DNA of 64,000 nucleotides from Ignavibacteriales bacterium (GCA_016214905.1 JACRMQ010000007.1:186001-250000), one strand, 5' to 3'; positions 18,708 through 28,084 are shown, counted from the stretch's first letter. Notes: generated by a model from the letters alone, not told the origin. A program made the numbers and translations.

Positions 18708-18736
18708 ATCCCGTCCAGTCAACGACGGGACGGGAT
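18708..18736 (-). terminator. Rho-independent terminator after the FadL/PorV-like gene
   Basis: Arms ATCCCGTCC and GGACGGGAT pair perfectly around an 11-nt loop. On the minus strand the stem is followed by a T-rich run (ATTTTTATTTTAAT), the classic layout. It separates the outer-membrane protein gene from the acylase gene. Confidence 0.85.
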
Positions 18737-18769
18737 AATATACCGTTTTAGTTTTTATTCTGCAATCGG

Positions 18770-20074
18770 CTAAAATCTATAAACCATTGTGGCTATAAGA
18801 GTGTGGGTTTTTACTTTCTCATTTGTATCTGTATAAAATGGCGGATCGAAATTAACCTGCTGGCTTGCATTCCAGAATCCGTAAGCGTAACCGAAATCGA
18901 GACGAACTGCATTTTCAATCGTCCACCCTAAACCGCCCGTGATAAATTTTTGGGCGTTTTCAGAAGTGTGAAATGTATAAGGCGATGGTATGTACGCAAA
19001 TCCGGCGCGTACACTAACATCGGAAAGTGGAATTTCATATTCAGCACCCGCACGGAAGTTGATGGTTGGCTCCATCTTTTCTTTTATAACTGTATTTTCT
19101 TGAAGTAGATCTGCATAAGTGTTTTTAAATTCCATTTGAGTCCAATCAGTATAATCAACATCTCCGGAGAGAAGCAGATCGCCGAACGCCCAGGAACCAC
19201 CCGCGCTGAAAACAAACGGTGTTGTTACGTCGAACTCGGAATAACCGGCATCTTTTGCAACATAGTCGCTGTCGGGAATGTCGTCATAATAATTTTCCGT
19301 ATCAGCCCAATCATCACGCATCGAGAGAGTCGAAGGTAATTTTACGTTAATGCCAAAACGCCCCTTTTTGTTTTTTGTTTCATACAGCAATCCAAGTCTT
19401 CCGGTAAATCCGCTGATATCTTCTTCGATAGTGTAAAGGCGATTGATTTCATAAAAATAATAATTGTTATTTATATCGCTTCCGGTATAATCTCTATTAT
19501 AGGAGTATGATCCGGAAATAACGTTGAGAGAGACACCAAGAAATAAACCACGCGCAGCTTCTATTGCTCCGGCAACCATCCAGTTGTTCAGTCCGCCGTT
19601 TTCTAAAACGTTTGTCCGAATATCGACATTATCCGGATAGCTAGCTGTGGTAGACTTTTCGTTGAAGGCATTTAAAGCAAGCGCTGTAGTAAAATCAACC
19701 TGTCTGCCGTACCCGATGGCAAAGACCATACTTCCTTTTTGTACCGGGAAAGGATAAACAAGTCCCAGACTGTTCAAATTCGTTTTGGAATTTGAGAAAG
19801 TTGATTTTTTCCCAAGAAAAGTATTTTCGTCTTTATATAAATAATGAGATAGCCCGAGTGAAACTTCGTTCCGCTTCACTTGTCCCAGCCCGGCAGGATT
19901 CCAATAAGCAGCCGAGAAGTCGTTTGCAATAGCCGTATAAGCGGTTCCCATCGCGAGGGATCGTGCGCCAAAGCCAACGCCGAGATATGAGAGTCGGTAT
20001 GCGTCTTCTTTGTACTGCCCAAACACCATCGAACTAAAAACGAACACCATTGATAATAAAATTAAACGTTTCAT
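18770..20074 (-). CDS. FadL/OmpP1- or PorV-like outer-membrane beta-barrel protein
   Basis: The 434-residue protein has a signal peptide ending VFGQ. The segment GARSLAMGTAYTAIANDFSAAYWNPAGLG near residue 35 is the signature of the FadL/PorV/PorQ superfamily. The remainder shows alternating amphipathic strands and ends in Phe (TMVYRF), the usual barrel terminus. It sits in the outer membrane; it could import hydrophobic compounds or serve type IX secretion, and sequence alone does not decide. A terminator follows directly. The next gene upstream encodes a Tyr-rich lipoprotein. Confidence 0.85.
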   Translation of the reverse strand: MKRLILLSMVFVFSSMVFGQYKEDAYRLSYLGVGFGARSLAMGTAYTAIANDFSAAYWNPAGLGQVKRNEVSLGLSHYLYKDENTFLGKKSTFSNSKTNLNSLGLVYPFPVQKGSMVFAIGYGRQVDFTTALALNAFNEKSTTASYPDNVDIRTNVLENGGLNNWMVAGAIEAARGLFLGVSLNVISGSYSYNRDYTGSDINNNYYFYEINRLYTIEEDISGFTGRLGLLYETKNKKGRFGINVKLPSTLSMRDDWADTENYYDDIPDSDYVAKDAGYSEFDVTTPFVFSAGGSWAFGDLLLSGDVDYTDWTQMEFKNTYADLLQENTVIKEKMEPTINFRAGAEYEIPLSDVSVRAGFAYIPSPYTFHTSENAQKFITGGLGWTIENAVRLDFGYAYGFWNASQQVNFDPPFYTDTNEKVKTHTLIATMVYRF

Positions 20075-20131
20075 AAATTTTCCGTGTTTTGCGTAATAAA
20101 AATTTTTAAACTGCGTCGAATTAGAAGAACT

Positions 20132-21091
20132 TTACGGACGTCTGTCGCGTGAACCGCTTCCGCCGCCTGAACTGCGACTACCGCCACCGCCGTCACTTCT
20201 CTTGCCGCCATCGTTTGATGGTGGAGGGGGATTGTTTCTCGGAGCCGGTGGAGGCGTATAACTTGGAGTTCTGTTCTCGCGCGGAGGTGGATTATTTGTC
20301 GGGGATTGCGGTTTATATGTTTCAACAGGTTTGCGCTGCGACCGTGTGTCTCGGCGGCGATTATCGGTTCTCACTTGCCGCTCTTGTCGAGGCGCGCGAG
20401 CCGGCTGATCGAACGATCGTTCTGTTGATCTGCTTTCACGTCGTGTATCAACCCTCGCAGCTCCTTCACGTCTTGTGACGGGACCTGAATTGTTCGTATT
20501 TCTGTTTGCTCCGGAAACACCAGTTGTAGTTCTATTCATCCCGGCACCTGTTGGCAAATCGAAATTTGTTCTTGCCGCTCCGCCAACCTCGTACTGGTTA
20601 TCACGGGTGCGTCGGGCATTATCGTTGCCCAACATCGTTCCATCGTTCCGCTTGCTTCCGTAAATTGACGATCCACCGTTGTAGTAATAATATCCGTAAT
20701 AATACGGCGGATAATAATAAGAAGGATACCAAGAAGAATAATACCAAGAATAAGGATAGCTATAATACCATCGGTCATAAGCCATCCAATTATAATCATA
20801 AAACCACGGATCAGAATATGCAATCGTGAACGCGGTAGAGGGCCAATACGTTGACGGATAATAATAGTTAAAACCTACTCGAGGTCGATAATTATCATCA
20901 CAACAATTACTCTCTGTATATTCTTCGTTCTCATCTTCTTGAGATTGTTCCTCGCTTTGAACAACCTCATCATAATCTTCTTCTTCACCGTAACGGGTAG
21001 TACCTATTTGAGTGTAACAACCCGGGAGCGATAGAAGAATAAACATGCTGACAAGACTCAGCAAACCAAAAAACGATAACTTTATTTTCAT
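20132..21091 (-). CDS. Lipoprotein with Tyr-rich and Arg/Pro/Gly-rich low-complexity regions
   Basis: Starting at the ATG at 21091 (MKIKLSFFG; an ATG at 21112 would add seven basic residues), the protein has a lipoprotein signal with lipobox SLPGC, an acidic linker (EEEDYDEVV to NEEY), a stretch dominated by Tyr, Trp, Pro and Ser (for example YYYPPYYYGYYYYNGG), then a long disordered tail rich in Arg, Pro, Thr and finally Ser/Gly (GGGSGSRDRRP). No enzyme domain is seen. It is probably surface or periplasmic and structural. A shadow frame in the same region gives another long open frame and is not counted. Confidence 0.6.
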   Translation of the reverse strand: MKIKLSFFGLLSLVSMFILLSLPGCYTQIGTTRYGEEEDYDEVVQSEEQSQEDENEEYTESNCCDDNYRPRVGFNYYYPSTYWPSTAFTIAYSDPWFYDYNWMAYDRWYYSYPYSWYYSSWYPSYYYPPYYYGYYYYNGGSSIYGSKRNDGTMLGNDNARRTRDNQYEVGGAARTNFDLPTGAGMNRTTTGVSGANRNTNNSGPVTRREGAARVDTRRESRSTERSFDQPARAPRQERQVRTDNRRRDTRSQRKPVETYKPQSPTNNPPPRENRTPSYTPPPAPRNNPPPPSNDGGKRSDGGGGSRSSGGGSGSRDRRP

Positions 21092-21172
21092 AATTCTTAC
21101 CCTTACTTTCAATAAATCTACTAAAACTGTGGCAATTGAAATGCCAAAAAATACATTCTCGTTATTTTTAAT

Positions 21173-21400
21173 TTACTCATAACTTGATAAGAAAACAAGC
21201 TTTTCGCTTGCAGATTGAATTAATTGCCTGATTGGGTGTGGGATAGATGAGACAAGAAACCATGTAATCGTATTATTTTCAATACATTGAACTAAATTAC
21301 CGTAAGGTAAGAATTCTCTATATTGATAAATTTTACTCCAAGGATGCGAATGGTCATAATTTGTGGGGATACTTATTCGTCTACTTAGTCGGAAAGAAAA
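21173..21400 (-). other. Open frame continuing past the stop of the upstream gene (possible remnant)
   Basis: Directly after the TAA of the gene at 21401-22159 the same frame stays open for 75 codons to a stop at 21173-21175. The translation (for example SHPWSKIYQYREFLPYGN and RQLIQSASEKLVFLSSYE) is not low-complexity, but it has no ATG and I recognise no domain. It may be chance or a decayed extension. Otherwise the 309-base gap between the two genes shows nothing. Confidence 0.25.
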
Positions 21401-22159
21401 TTAAAGTTTCTGAATATATTCGAGCAATATTGTTCGATTGCCGATGGTAACTTTTTCTTGGTTTTTTAATATATCTTTTAGGTTGAATCCAATCGAAAAT
21501 CCATCACCGATAGAAAGTCGTATGCTGCTATTAAGGTATCCTCGTCCTCTTCCGAACGCTTTTGCATGGCTATCGTTCCAGCCAAGATTATATTCCGCTA
21601 AGATAGAAACAATCGATCCAACCGATTTTTCGGCTCCGATAAAAATATTAGGGTCGCGATCCCCATCGGCACGCTCAAGACTGTAATTGATTCCACCATG
21701 AAAACTAAGGTTGCCAAGGAGTATATAATTTTTACTTCCAACGATATAAAATCCGGGCGATTTAACAGTAAATCTTTGCGTCGTCCGATTATATAATTCT
21801 TTTCCTTGAGAATCAAAACCAAAAGCGATTGCGGGGAAAACAATTGATTCATTTAGAAGGCGAAGACGAAAATTGATGCCTGGAAGTTCGTTCCTCTCGG
21901 GTGAACCATCTCCGACGATATTGACTCCGCCATAGGAGATGCCGAGATTCAGTATATCAAACAAACCAAGAGACGCAGAAACAAGAACACCGCCTTGTTG
22001 AAAAAATTCAATGTCTGTTGCAAGCGTACCGTGCGGAATTATTCCACCTGTCGGTGCATCAATAAGAAAGCGGGGCTCATATTTGGCGCTCGATCCAGCG
22101 CTGCCCTGCGACAGCGATGCAGTTGTGCAAATAACTATTAGAAACAGAAATTTTTTCAT
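21401..22159 (-). CDS. Predicted outer-membrane protein, unknown function
   Basis: The 252-residue protein has a signal peptide (hydrophobic core LFLIVICTTASLSQG) and then short alternating strands such as GVLVSASLGLFDILNLGISYGGVNIVG and ISIGDGFSIGFNLKDIL, consistent with a small beta-barrel. The stretch FLIDAPTGGIIPHG near residue 32 is seen in exported proteins of this bacterial group. No catalytic motif is apparent. It ends EYIQKL rather than in an aromatic residue, unusual for a barrel. Confidence 0.55.
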   Translation of the reverse strand: MKKFLFLIVICTTASLSQGSAGSSAKYEPRFLIDAPTGGIIPHGTLATDIEFFQQGGVLVSASLGLFDILNLGISYGGVNIVGDGSPERNELPGINFRLRLLNESIVFPAIAFGFDSQGKELYNRTTQRFTVKSPGFYIVGSKNYILLGNLSFHGGINYSLERADGDRDPNIFIGAEKSVGSIVSILAEYNLGWNDSHAKAFGRGRGYLNSSIRLSIGDGFSIGFNLKDILKNQEKVTIGNRTILLEYIQKL

Positions 22160-22263
22160 ATCATCAAAATATAACGATCACTGCAGTAAATGGCAACCGT
22201 TGCGCTTGCAAATTGTTTAAAAAAGATTATAATTTATATATTATCAAAAAAAGGAATTAATAG

Positions 22264-22575
22264 ATGCCGATCAAACCAAGCGAAAAAGAAGAAGAATATT
22301 TTCTTAAATTAGAAACCGCTAAATTAAAAAAACTCGCGGAAGAGCGCGATAAAGAAATGAAGAAAAAAGAGCGCGATGAACTAAAAAAACTTCATTGGAT
22401 GCACTGCCCCAAATGCGGTCAAAAATTAGAAACTATCAATATCACTAATGTTGAAGTTGACCGATGTTTCCACTGCAACGGTGTTTGGCTCGACGAGGGA
22501 GAGCTTGAAAAAATATCTTCGGCAGAGAAAAATAGGAAAAATATTATTTCTTCTATGGTGAAGATATTTAAATGA
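22264..22575 (+). CDS. Zinc-ribbon protein of the TFIIB-type (zf-TFIIB) family
   Basis: The 103-residue protein has a charged helical N-terminus (residues 5-42, almost all Lys/Glu/Arg) and a zinc ribbon: CPKCGQKLETI followed by DRCFHCNGVWLDEGELEKI. The second half is the signature of bacterial zf-TFIIB proteins. Their function is not established; they may bind nucleic acid or act as small zinc proteins. The 104 bp upstream hold an AT-rich region and a GGAATTAATAG leader. Convergent with the hydrogenase protease gene. Confidence 0.8.
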   Translation: MPIKPSEKEEEYFLKLETAKLKKLAEERDKEMKKKERDELKKLHWMHCPKCGQKLETINITNVEVDRCFHCNGVWLDEGELEKISSAEKNRKNIISSMVKIFK

Positions 22576-22603
22576 CGGTTTGAAACACCGAGGGTAACAC
22601 TTA

Positions 22604-23110
22604 TTAATGTGAATGATGTACGGAGGAATGTTTTGTACGGAATTCTTCGACAATTAAATCTATCACATATTCCGCCGCTTTTTTAACCGGAGAAGTCACG
22701 CTGTTTCCTTGAGCGAAATCTTTTCCTTCTATTCCATAAACGACAAGACGTTTTGGGAGTTGATTTAACGTTCGCGACATTTCCACCGCTTCCGCAACTG
22801 AAAAGTTATGTGATGAGTAATTGAAAAAATTCGTCGGCATTTTTTGTTTTACTGCATCGAAACGATAAATCATTCCCGGTTCAGAACCGCTGGATGCCGC
22901 GTCAACAACAACAACAACATCTTGATCTTTCCACTTTTCGATAAGTTTCGCACCGTCTCCGGTATCTTCGATGATTTGAATGGCTGAAATATTCAGTTTC
23001 CGCAATCGGCGCGCGATGTTAATTCCAACCGAGTCGTCGTTCCTAAACTCATTGCCGACGCCTATTACAAGCAATTTGGGAGGGTTTGATTTTGTTTGTG
23101 TCGACGACAT
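22604..23110 (-). CDS. [NiFe]-hydrogenase maturation protease (HyaD/HycI family)
   Basis: The 168-residue protein opens with LLVIGVGNEFRNDDSVG, the hallmark of hydrogenase-specific endopeptidases, and has the second nickel-probing region SSHNFSVAEA. It removes the C-terminal extension of the large subunit once nickel is inserted. The neighbouring alpha subunit ends in DPCISCATH followed by nine residues, which is the expected substrate. The protein ends in a His-rich tail (HSSVHHSH). Last gene of the minus-strand hydrogenase operon, 42 bp after alpha. Confidence 0.93.
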   Translation of the reverse strand: MSSTQTKSNPPKLLVIGVGNEFRNDDSVGINIARRLRKLNISAIQIIEDTGDGAKLIEKWKDQDVVVVVDAASSGSEPGMIYRFDAVKQKMPTNFFNYSSHNFSVAEAVEMSRTLNQLPKRLVVYGIEGKDFAQGNSVTSPVKKAAEYVIDLIVEEFRTKHSSVHHSH

Positions 23111-23152
23111 ACTTATCAGTTAACCGCTCTTGGGAATGGAAGATTATCGCCT

Positions 23153-24451
23153 TTATTCATGTTCAATTTCGAGTTTTAAAAAATGCGTGGCGCACGAAAT
23201 ACATGGATCATAATTGCGCACTGCCTGCTCGCACTGCCATGTTAACTTATCTTCAGGCAGCGATATGTTTTTTTTTACAAAATGATACAAATCTGTTTCA
23301 ATCGTTTTTTGATTTTGCGAAGTTGGAGGAACGATTTTAGCTTCAAGGATTGTGCCGTCGTTTGCGAGACGATATCGATGATAAAGAATTCCTCGCGGGG
23401 CTTCCGTGCATCCATACCCCGTGCCTTGTTTCGGTTTGATTTCGATAAACGATTTCTCGGGTCGTTTATATTGTTCGATGATACGAATCGATTCTTCGCA
23501 AGCGTATGCAAGTTCCACACTGCGGACAATGATGCTTTTAAAAGGGTTGAAACATTGTTTACCCAAACCTGCTTCGCGGGCGGCTTTTTGTGTTTTGCTT
23601 GACAATTTATCGAAGTTCAAACTGTATCGCGCCAGGGGACCAACATGATAAGGACCAACGCCAATATGCTCAGAATGCAATGCGTTTGCGTGTTCAAAGT
23701 GAATTTCCTGGAAATGTTTTTCATAATCCTGAACAGAAATATCGAGACCTTTGTTAGAGACAAGCCGACCGCCGGTTATCGGATATTCTTCAGGGTGGCG
23801 AAGCGAAACAAATTCGTAATCGTATTCAAAATCGGGGAAGTTAAATGTTGAAGTCCACTTGACAGTTTCCAACGAAGCATTTAATGCCCATTTTAATTTT
23901 TCGATCATCGGTTTTAATTCACGCTCAAGCGGTGTGCGATGGAATCCGCCGACTCGCGGATTTATCGGGTGGATTTCGCGACCGCCAACGATTGTCATAA
24001 GTTCGTTACCGATTTTTTTTATTTCAAGTCCGCGCTTAACAATTTCGGGATACTTCGAAGCAATCTGTATCGCATCTTCGTATCCTAAAAAATCAGGGGC
24101 GTGTAGCATATATACATGAAGCGCATGCGATTCTATCCACTCACCGCAATACAACAATCTTCGCAATGTGCGTAATTGTCCATCCACCTGAACACCGAAC
24201 GCATCTTCCATCGCCTGCGATGAACTCATTTGATATGCAACCGGACATATACCGCAGATACGTGCGGTAATATCGGGTGCTTCGCTGTAATCTCTTCCCC
24301 GCATAAATGCTTCGAAGAAACGCGGCGGTTCAAATATTCTGAACTTCACATCTTTCACTTCATTATCTTTTACACGGATGAATAATCCGCCCTCACCCTC
24401 AACGCGTGCCAAGTAATCGACTTTCACAATTTTCGCCGGTAATTTACTCAT
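23153..24451 (-). CDS. hydA: [NiFe]-hydrogenase large (alpha) subunit, group 3b-like
   Basis: From ATG 24451 the product has 432 residues; a GTG at 24460 is an alternative. The Ni-Fe ligands are in [12 protein letters not shown] (N-terminal pair) and DPCISCATH (C-terminal pair), with nine residues beyond the His that the protease would remove. In many hydrogenases the N-terminal motif is CGXCXXXH; here the last position is Tyr. It holds the active site for reversible H2 oxidation in the cytoplasm with NAD(P). It overlaps the delta subunit gene by eight bases. Confidence 0.93.
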   Translation of the reverse strand: MSKLPAKIVKVDYLARVEGEGGLFIRVKDNEVKDVKFRIFEPPRFFEAFMRGRDYSEAPDITARICGICPVAYQMSSSQAMEDAFGVQVDGQLRTLRRLLYCGEWIESHALHVYMLHAPDFLGYEDAIQIASKYPEIVKRGLEIKKIGNELMTIVGGREIHPINPRVGGFHRTPLERELKPMIEKLKWALNASLETVKWTSTFNFPDFEYDYEFVSLRHPEEYPITGGRLVSNKGLDISVQDYEKHFQEIHFEHANALHSEHIGVGPYHVGPLARYSLNFDKLSSKTQKAAREAGLGKQCFNPFKSIIVRSVELAYACEESIRIIEQYKRPEKSFIEIKPKQGTGYGCTEAPRGILYHRYRLANDGTILEAKIVPPTSQNQKTIETDLYHFVKKNISLPEDKLTWQCEQAVRNYDPCISCATHFLKLEIEHE

Positions 24452-25220
24452 GACTCTCACTTTCTAATCGAAACTCTTTTGCATATGCGTTAATACCTCT
24501 GAATGTTCTGATCAAATCGCGGTTGCTGATACCTTTCTTACTCCAGTATTCTGCTATAGAAGAAGTGTTTGGGGTTTCCTTCGGACCAAAACAACCGAAA
24601 CAACCCCGGTCATAAGATGGACACAACGCGTTGCATCCGGCTTGAGTTACAGGACCAAGGCAAATCTGGTCGTGTGCCACCATTCGGCAAACGACACCTC
24701 GCCGTTTACATTCGATGCACACACTGTAATGCGGTGTGTTCGGTTTTCGACCATTTAAAAAAGCATTTAACACTTCGACAAGCTGGTATTTATCGACTGG
24801 ACAACCGCGCAGTTCGAAATCAACTTTCACATGATCTGAAATCGGAGTCGATTTGCTCAAAGTGTGTATATATTCGGGAGACGCGTAGACAGCGGAAATA
24901 AATTCTTTTACATCACAGAAATTCTTGAGCGCCTGTATTCCGCCGGCGGTTGCGCAAGCACCTATGGATATTAACAATTTCGATTGGCGTCTGATACCGT
25001 GGATTCGTTCTGCGTCGTGCGGTGTTGTTATTGAACCTTCGACGAGAGATATATCGTAAGGACCTTTCACTACTGCACGCGAGGCCTCGGGGAAATTTGC
25101 AATATGGACTGCGTCTGCAACAGCCAACAATTCATCTTCACAATCGAGAATGCTCAACTGACATCCATCGCACGATGAAAATTTCCAAACAGCAAGTTTT
25201 GGTTTTGCTTTCTTTTTCAT
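24444..25220 (-). CDS. hydD: [NiFe]-hydrogenase small (delta) subunit, group 3b-like
   Basis: The start is placed at ATG 25220 ([21 protein letters not shown]), two bases past the gamma gene stop, rather than at an ATG 60 bases upstream inside gamma. The 258-residue product carries [10 protein letters not shown] for the proximal [4Fe-4S] cluster, [12 protein letters not shown] and [11 protein letters not shown], then [11 protein letters not shown] and [17 protein letters not shown] for the further clusters. It relays electrons from the Ni-Fe site to the gamma subunit. No Tat signal, so cytoplasmic. Confidence 0.92.
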   Translation of the reverse strand: MKKKAKPKLAVWKFSSCDGCQLSILDCEDELLAVADAVHIANFPEASRAVVKGPYDISLVEGSITTPHDAERIHGIRRQSKLLISIGACATAGGIQALKNFCDVKEFISAVYASPEYIHTLSKSTPISDHVKVDFELRGCPVDKYQLVEVLNAFLNGRKPNTPHYSVCIECKRRGVVCRMVAHDQICLGPVTQAGCNALCPSYDRGCFGCFGPKETPNTSSIAEYWSKKGISNRDLIRTFRGINAYAKEFRLESESHE

Positions 25221-25221
25221 T

Positions 25222-26082
25222 TCAAATTTCTCTTTTGATAAAGATATCTTTAACATTGTTGTACGGATAAACAGGACCATCCTTACAAATAAAAGTTGAA
25301 CCGCACTGGCAGTGCCCGCAGAATCCGATACCGCATTTCATATTCCGTTCCATCGATACATAAATATTATTGACCGCAACACCGCACTTCAATAAATCTT
25401 GAACGGAAAACCGCATCATGATTTCCGGTCCGCATACCATCGCCACCGTGTTAAAAGGATCGAAGTGCGACCGCGGAATTAACGTTGTTACAACGCCAAC
25501 GTTCCCCTTCCAATCTGAAGCCGCTCTGTCAACGGTTATAAGAACCTCCAGATCAAAACGTGCGCGCCATTGTTCTAATTCTTTCCTGTATAAAATATCG
25601 TTGGGTGTTCGGGTTCCATAGAGCAGAACAACTTTGCCGTATTTTTCGCGATTCGATAAAATATGATAGATCGAAGGTCTAAGCGGAGCTAATCCAATAC
25701 CGCCGGCAACAATTACAATATCGTTTCCGATAGATTCTTCAGCGGGCCAATGTGTTCCGAAAGGACCTCTAATCCCAACGAAATCTCCTTTTTTCAATTT
25801 CTGCATCGTGCGGGTTACACTGCCGACAGCACGAATTGTGTGCGTAAGCTTATTCCGGTCGGAAGGATCGCCGCTAATCGAAATCGGCACTTCACCAACA
25901 CCGAACATGTATAACATATTAAACTGTCCGGGTGTAAAATTAAATCCGTTTTTCGGCGGTTCAAGTTCAATTGTAAATGTATCGTGTGTATCCTTCTGAG
26001 TTTTTGTGATACGGAAATATTCCGGTATCATTTCTTGAGAAGGGATTATTTCTTTCGTTGATTTTTCAAGGATTGCTGTCAT
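25222..26082 (-). CDS. hydG: Hydrogenase gamma subunit, FAD/NAD(P)-binding oxidoreductase
   Basis: The 286-residue protein is of the ferredoxin-NADP reductase/dihydroorotate dehydrogenase electron-transfer type: a flavin-binding barrel ([20 protein letters not shown]), a nucleotide domain ([36 protein letters not shown]) and a C-terminal [2Fe-2S] cluster in [12 protein letters not shown]. It exchanges electrons between NAD(P)H and the delta subunit clusters. It overlaps the cNMP-domain gene by 17 bases and abuts delta. Confidence 0.92.
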   Translation of the reverse strand: MTAILEKSTKEIIPSQEMIPEYFRITKTQKDTHDTFTIELEPPKNGFNFTPGQFNMLYMFGVGEVPISISGDPSDRNKLTHTIRAVGSVTRTMQKLKKGDFVGIRGPFGTHWPAEESIGNDIVIVAGGIGLAPLRPSIYHILSNREKYGKVVLLYGTRTPNDILYRKELEQWRARFDLEVLITVDRAASDWKGNVGVVTTLIPRSHFDPFNTVAMVCGPEIMMRFSVQDLLKCGVAVNNIYVSMERNMKCGIGFCGHCQCGSTFICKDGPVYPYNNVKDIFIKREI

Positions 26083-26527
26083 ACATATCCAATAATCGTA
26101 ATCTGGTAGATTCGAGTCTTGAATCTACAATTGAGGCGAAACGCTTCAATAGTTCATATCCAAGATCATGATCTGATTCACATTTGTTACGCAGGCATTT
26201 TCCGTCCAAAGCGATTGCGCGGGTCAATTCACCGGCTACGGCATCGAAGCGCCATTGATATGGTGGTATTAACCACGACCAGCCGAGGATATCGCCCTCG
26301 GTTAGCGTATCGATGATGATAGAGCCGCGTCCCGGTGTGTAAATTTGCAATGCTACTTTACCGTTCCTGATGATATAAAATTGATCTGCCTCTTCGCCCT
26401 CGCGGAATATGATCTGTCCCGCATCAAATCTGACGTTGGAAGCACACCCGGTAATGAGCTGGAGGTGTTTTGGATCGAGTCCTTTTAAAAAAGGATGTTC
26501 ACTTAGTAATGGCTCCAGAGTTTCCAT
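26066..26527 (-). CDS. Cyclic-nucleotide-binding domain protein within the hydrogenase operon
   Basis: The 153-residue protein is a single cNMP-binding/CRP-type domain: FDAGQIIFREGEEADQFYIIRNGKVAL followed by ITDLTEGDILGWSW-like DTLTEGDILGWSWLIPP. There is no helix-turn-helix, so it cannot bind DNA the way CRP/FNR does. Its place between beta and gamma, with overlaps on both sides, indicates that it works with the hydrogenase, perhaps as an allosteric or redox-sensing subunit. That role is inference. Confidence 0.85.
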   Translation of the reverse strand: METLEPLLSEHPFLKGLDPKHLQLITGCASNVRFDAGQIIFREGEEADQFYIIRNGKVALQIYTPGRGSIIIDTLTEGDILGWSWLIPPYQWRFDAVAGELTRAIALDGKCLRNKCESDHDLGYELLKRFASIVDSRLESTRLRLLDMYDSNP

Positions 26528-27696
26528 TATCTGTTCTCCTTTAATGGTGTGGTTGTTGAATTATTTTTATCAGACATTCGAATAGCTGTAATTTCTTCTG
26601 TAACATCTATACCTACCGGGCACCACGTGATGCATCTTCCGCACCCCACACATCCACTCGTACCAAATTGATCATGCCATGATGCGAACTTATGCGTAAG
26701 CCAATGGCGGTAGCGCGAATAAACAGATGGACGTATACTTCCTCCGTGGATATATGAAAAATCCATTGTAAAACATGAGTCCCATTTTCGTGTTCGGTTC
26801 GCTTCTTTGCCTGTTAGATCGGTTGCATCTTCAATCGTCGTACAAAAACATGTGGGGCATACCATGGTACAATTTGCGCATGTAAGACAACGTTGTGCGG
26901 TTTGCTGCCATCGATGATTTTCGTTGTTACGAAGCAGTAGTTCTTTTATGTTTGTTGTGTCGACAGTTCTTCCCATAGCGGAAGCGGCTTTGTTAATAAG
27001 TTCTTCCGCTCCTTCAATTTCATAAACATTTGCCTCTGCTTTTGGGAGTTCTTTTATAATTTCTTCACCAACTTTTGAACCCTTCTCAACGACAAAGTAA
27101 TGGCGGTTTTTTTCAATAACCTCAGTCATTACGATATCATATCCCGATTTGATCGCCGGTCCCGTTGTCATAGAAGCACAAAAACAAGTTCCGCCTGCCT
27201 GCGTACAGTTTACACCAATTACCAATATATCGGATCGGCGATTTTGGAAACCGGTATCAGTAAACGGGCTATCGATAAAAACTTTATCGAGAATTCCAAT
27301 TGCGGTCAGGTCGCAAGCGCGAACTCCTAAAAAAGCAAGTTTTTGTTTTTTAAATTCTTCGGGAATAACGGTTGGCTTTCCGCCGCTAAGTTTCGTTTGC
27401 CATAATCGCGCAGTGGGCGGGTGAATATATTTTTTCCACGATTGAACCGTACTGTTAAATCCAAAAAGAGCTTTATCGCTACGCTTTTTCAAACGCATAC
27501 TTCCTGCATTTTGTTCTTCAGTCCAACCCTCAGGCAAATCATTGCTGCTCTCAAGCAGATCATACACGATTGATCCATCGCGTTTTGTAGGACCAATAAT
27601 TTGATACCCCGATTTAATAAGCGACGCAAAAAGAGCGTCAATATTTTTTCTCTCTATCGTTACAGCATTAGAAAGAGATTGCTCAGATGTTTTCAC
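26527..27696 (-). CDS. hydB: Hydrogenase beta subunit, 4Fe-4S dicluster protein
   Basis: The 389-residue protein resembles the beta subunit of group 3b hydrogenases and subunit A of anaerobic sulfite reductase. It has an N-terminal domain with Cys in VIGVNCTQAGGTCFCASM and two ferredoxin motifs near the end: CLTCANCTMVCPTCFC and CVGCGRCITWCPVGID. It is an electron-transfer subunit, possibly interacting with ferredoxin or polysulfide. First gene of the operon; AAAAGGAGATAAGTG gives a strong ribosome site. The 459-bp region upstream is shared with hemN. Confidence 0.92.
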   Translation of the reverse strand: MKTSEQSLSNAVTIERKNIDALFASLIKSGYQIIGPTKRDGSIVYDLLESSNDLPEGWTEEQNAGSMRLKKRSDKALFGFNSTVQSWKKYIHPPTARLWQTKLSGGKPTVIPEEFKKQKLAFLGVRACDLTAIGILDKVFIDSPFTDTGFQNRRSDILVIGVNCTQAGGTCFCASMTTGPAIKSGYDIVMTEVIEKNRHYFVVEKGSKVGEEIIKELPKAEANVYEIEGAEELINKAASAMGRTVDTTNIKELLLRNNENHRWQQTAQRCLTCANCTMVCPTCFCTTIEDATDLTGKEANRTRKWDSCFTMDFSYIHGGSIRPSVYSRYRHWLTHKFASWHDQFGTSGCVGCGRCITWCPVGIDVTEEITAIRMSDKNNSTTTPLKENR

Positions 27697-27858
27697 TTAT
27701 CTCCTTTTCGATACTACTGAACAAAATTCTATCGTATTTACTAATCACACAAGACACAGACAAATATCATTCCATTATATTGGATGTTTATCATGCTTAT
27801 AGGGGAATATTTTTTTAAGACAGACATTAACTTCTCATTCTTGAGGATTCAAATAATC

Positions 27859-27878
27859 CGATAAATCATGTTTTATCG
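27859..27878. promoter_or_regulatory. Perfect dyad CGATAAA-N6-TTTATCG between hydrogenase and hemN operons
   Basis: A perfect 7-bp inverted repeat with a 6-nt spacer (20 bp overall) lies 163 bp before the hydrogenase start and 207 bp before the hemN sigma-54 promoter. Size and spacing suit a dimeric regulator or an enhancer-binding protein. It is not an FNR box. Confidence 0.5.
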
Positions 27879-27897
27879 CATTTCCATGCTCAATGAA

Positions 27898-27922
27898 GAT
27901 GCATATAATTTTATTGTGCATC
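27898..27922. promoter_or_regulatory. Inverted repeat GATGCA-N13-TGCATC
   Basis: Six-base arms with a 13-nt AT-rich spacer, 20 bp beyond the previous dyad in the same 459-bp divergent region. It could be a second operator or enhancer site. The rest of the region is AT-rich with no open frame. Confidence 0.35.
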
Positions 27923-28084
27923 GGCTGAAATAAAAAATCCTCTATATTAGAATTAAGTGTTTGTTCATTAAGATATTTTATACTATTTTATTATCATGAA
28001 TGACAAGAAAAGTCGTTAATTTATCAAGCTTAAGAAGAAAATTTCCAGTGTCCAACTTTTTATTACAATTAATTCTTCCTTTTA

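Noticed and set aside
27841-27853. FNR-like box TTGAGGATTCAA
   Set aside because: The half-sites TTGA and TCAA are four bases apart; an FNR box needs six.
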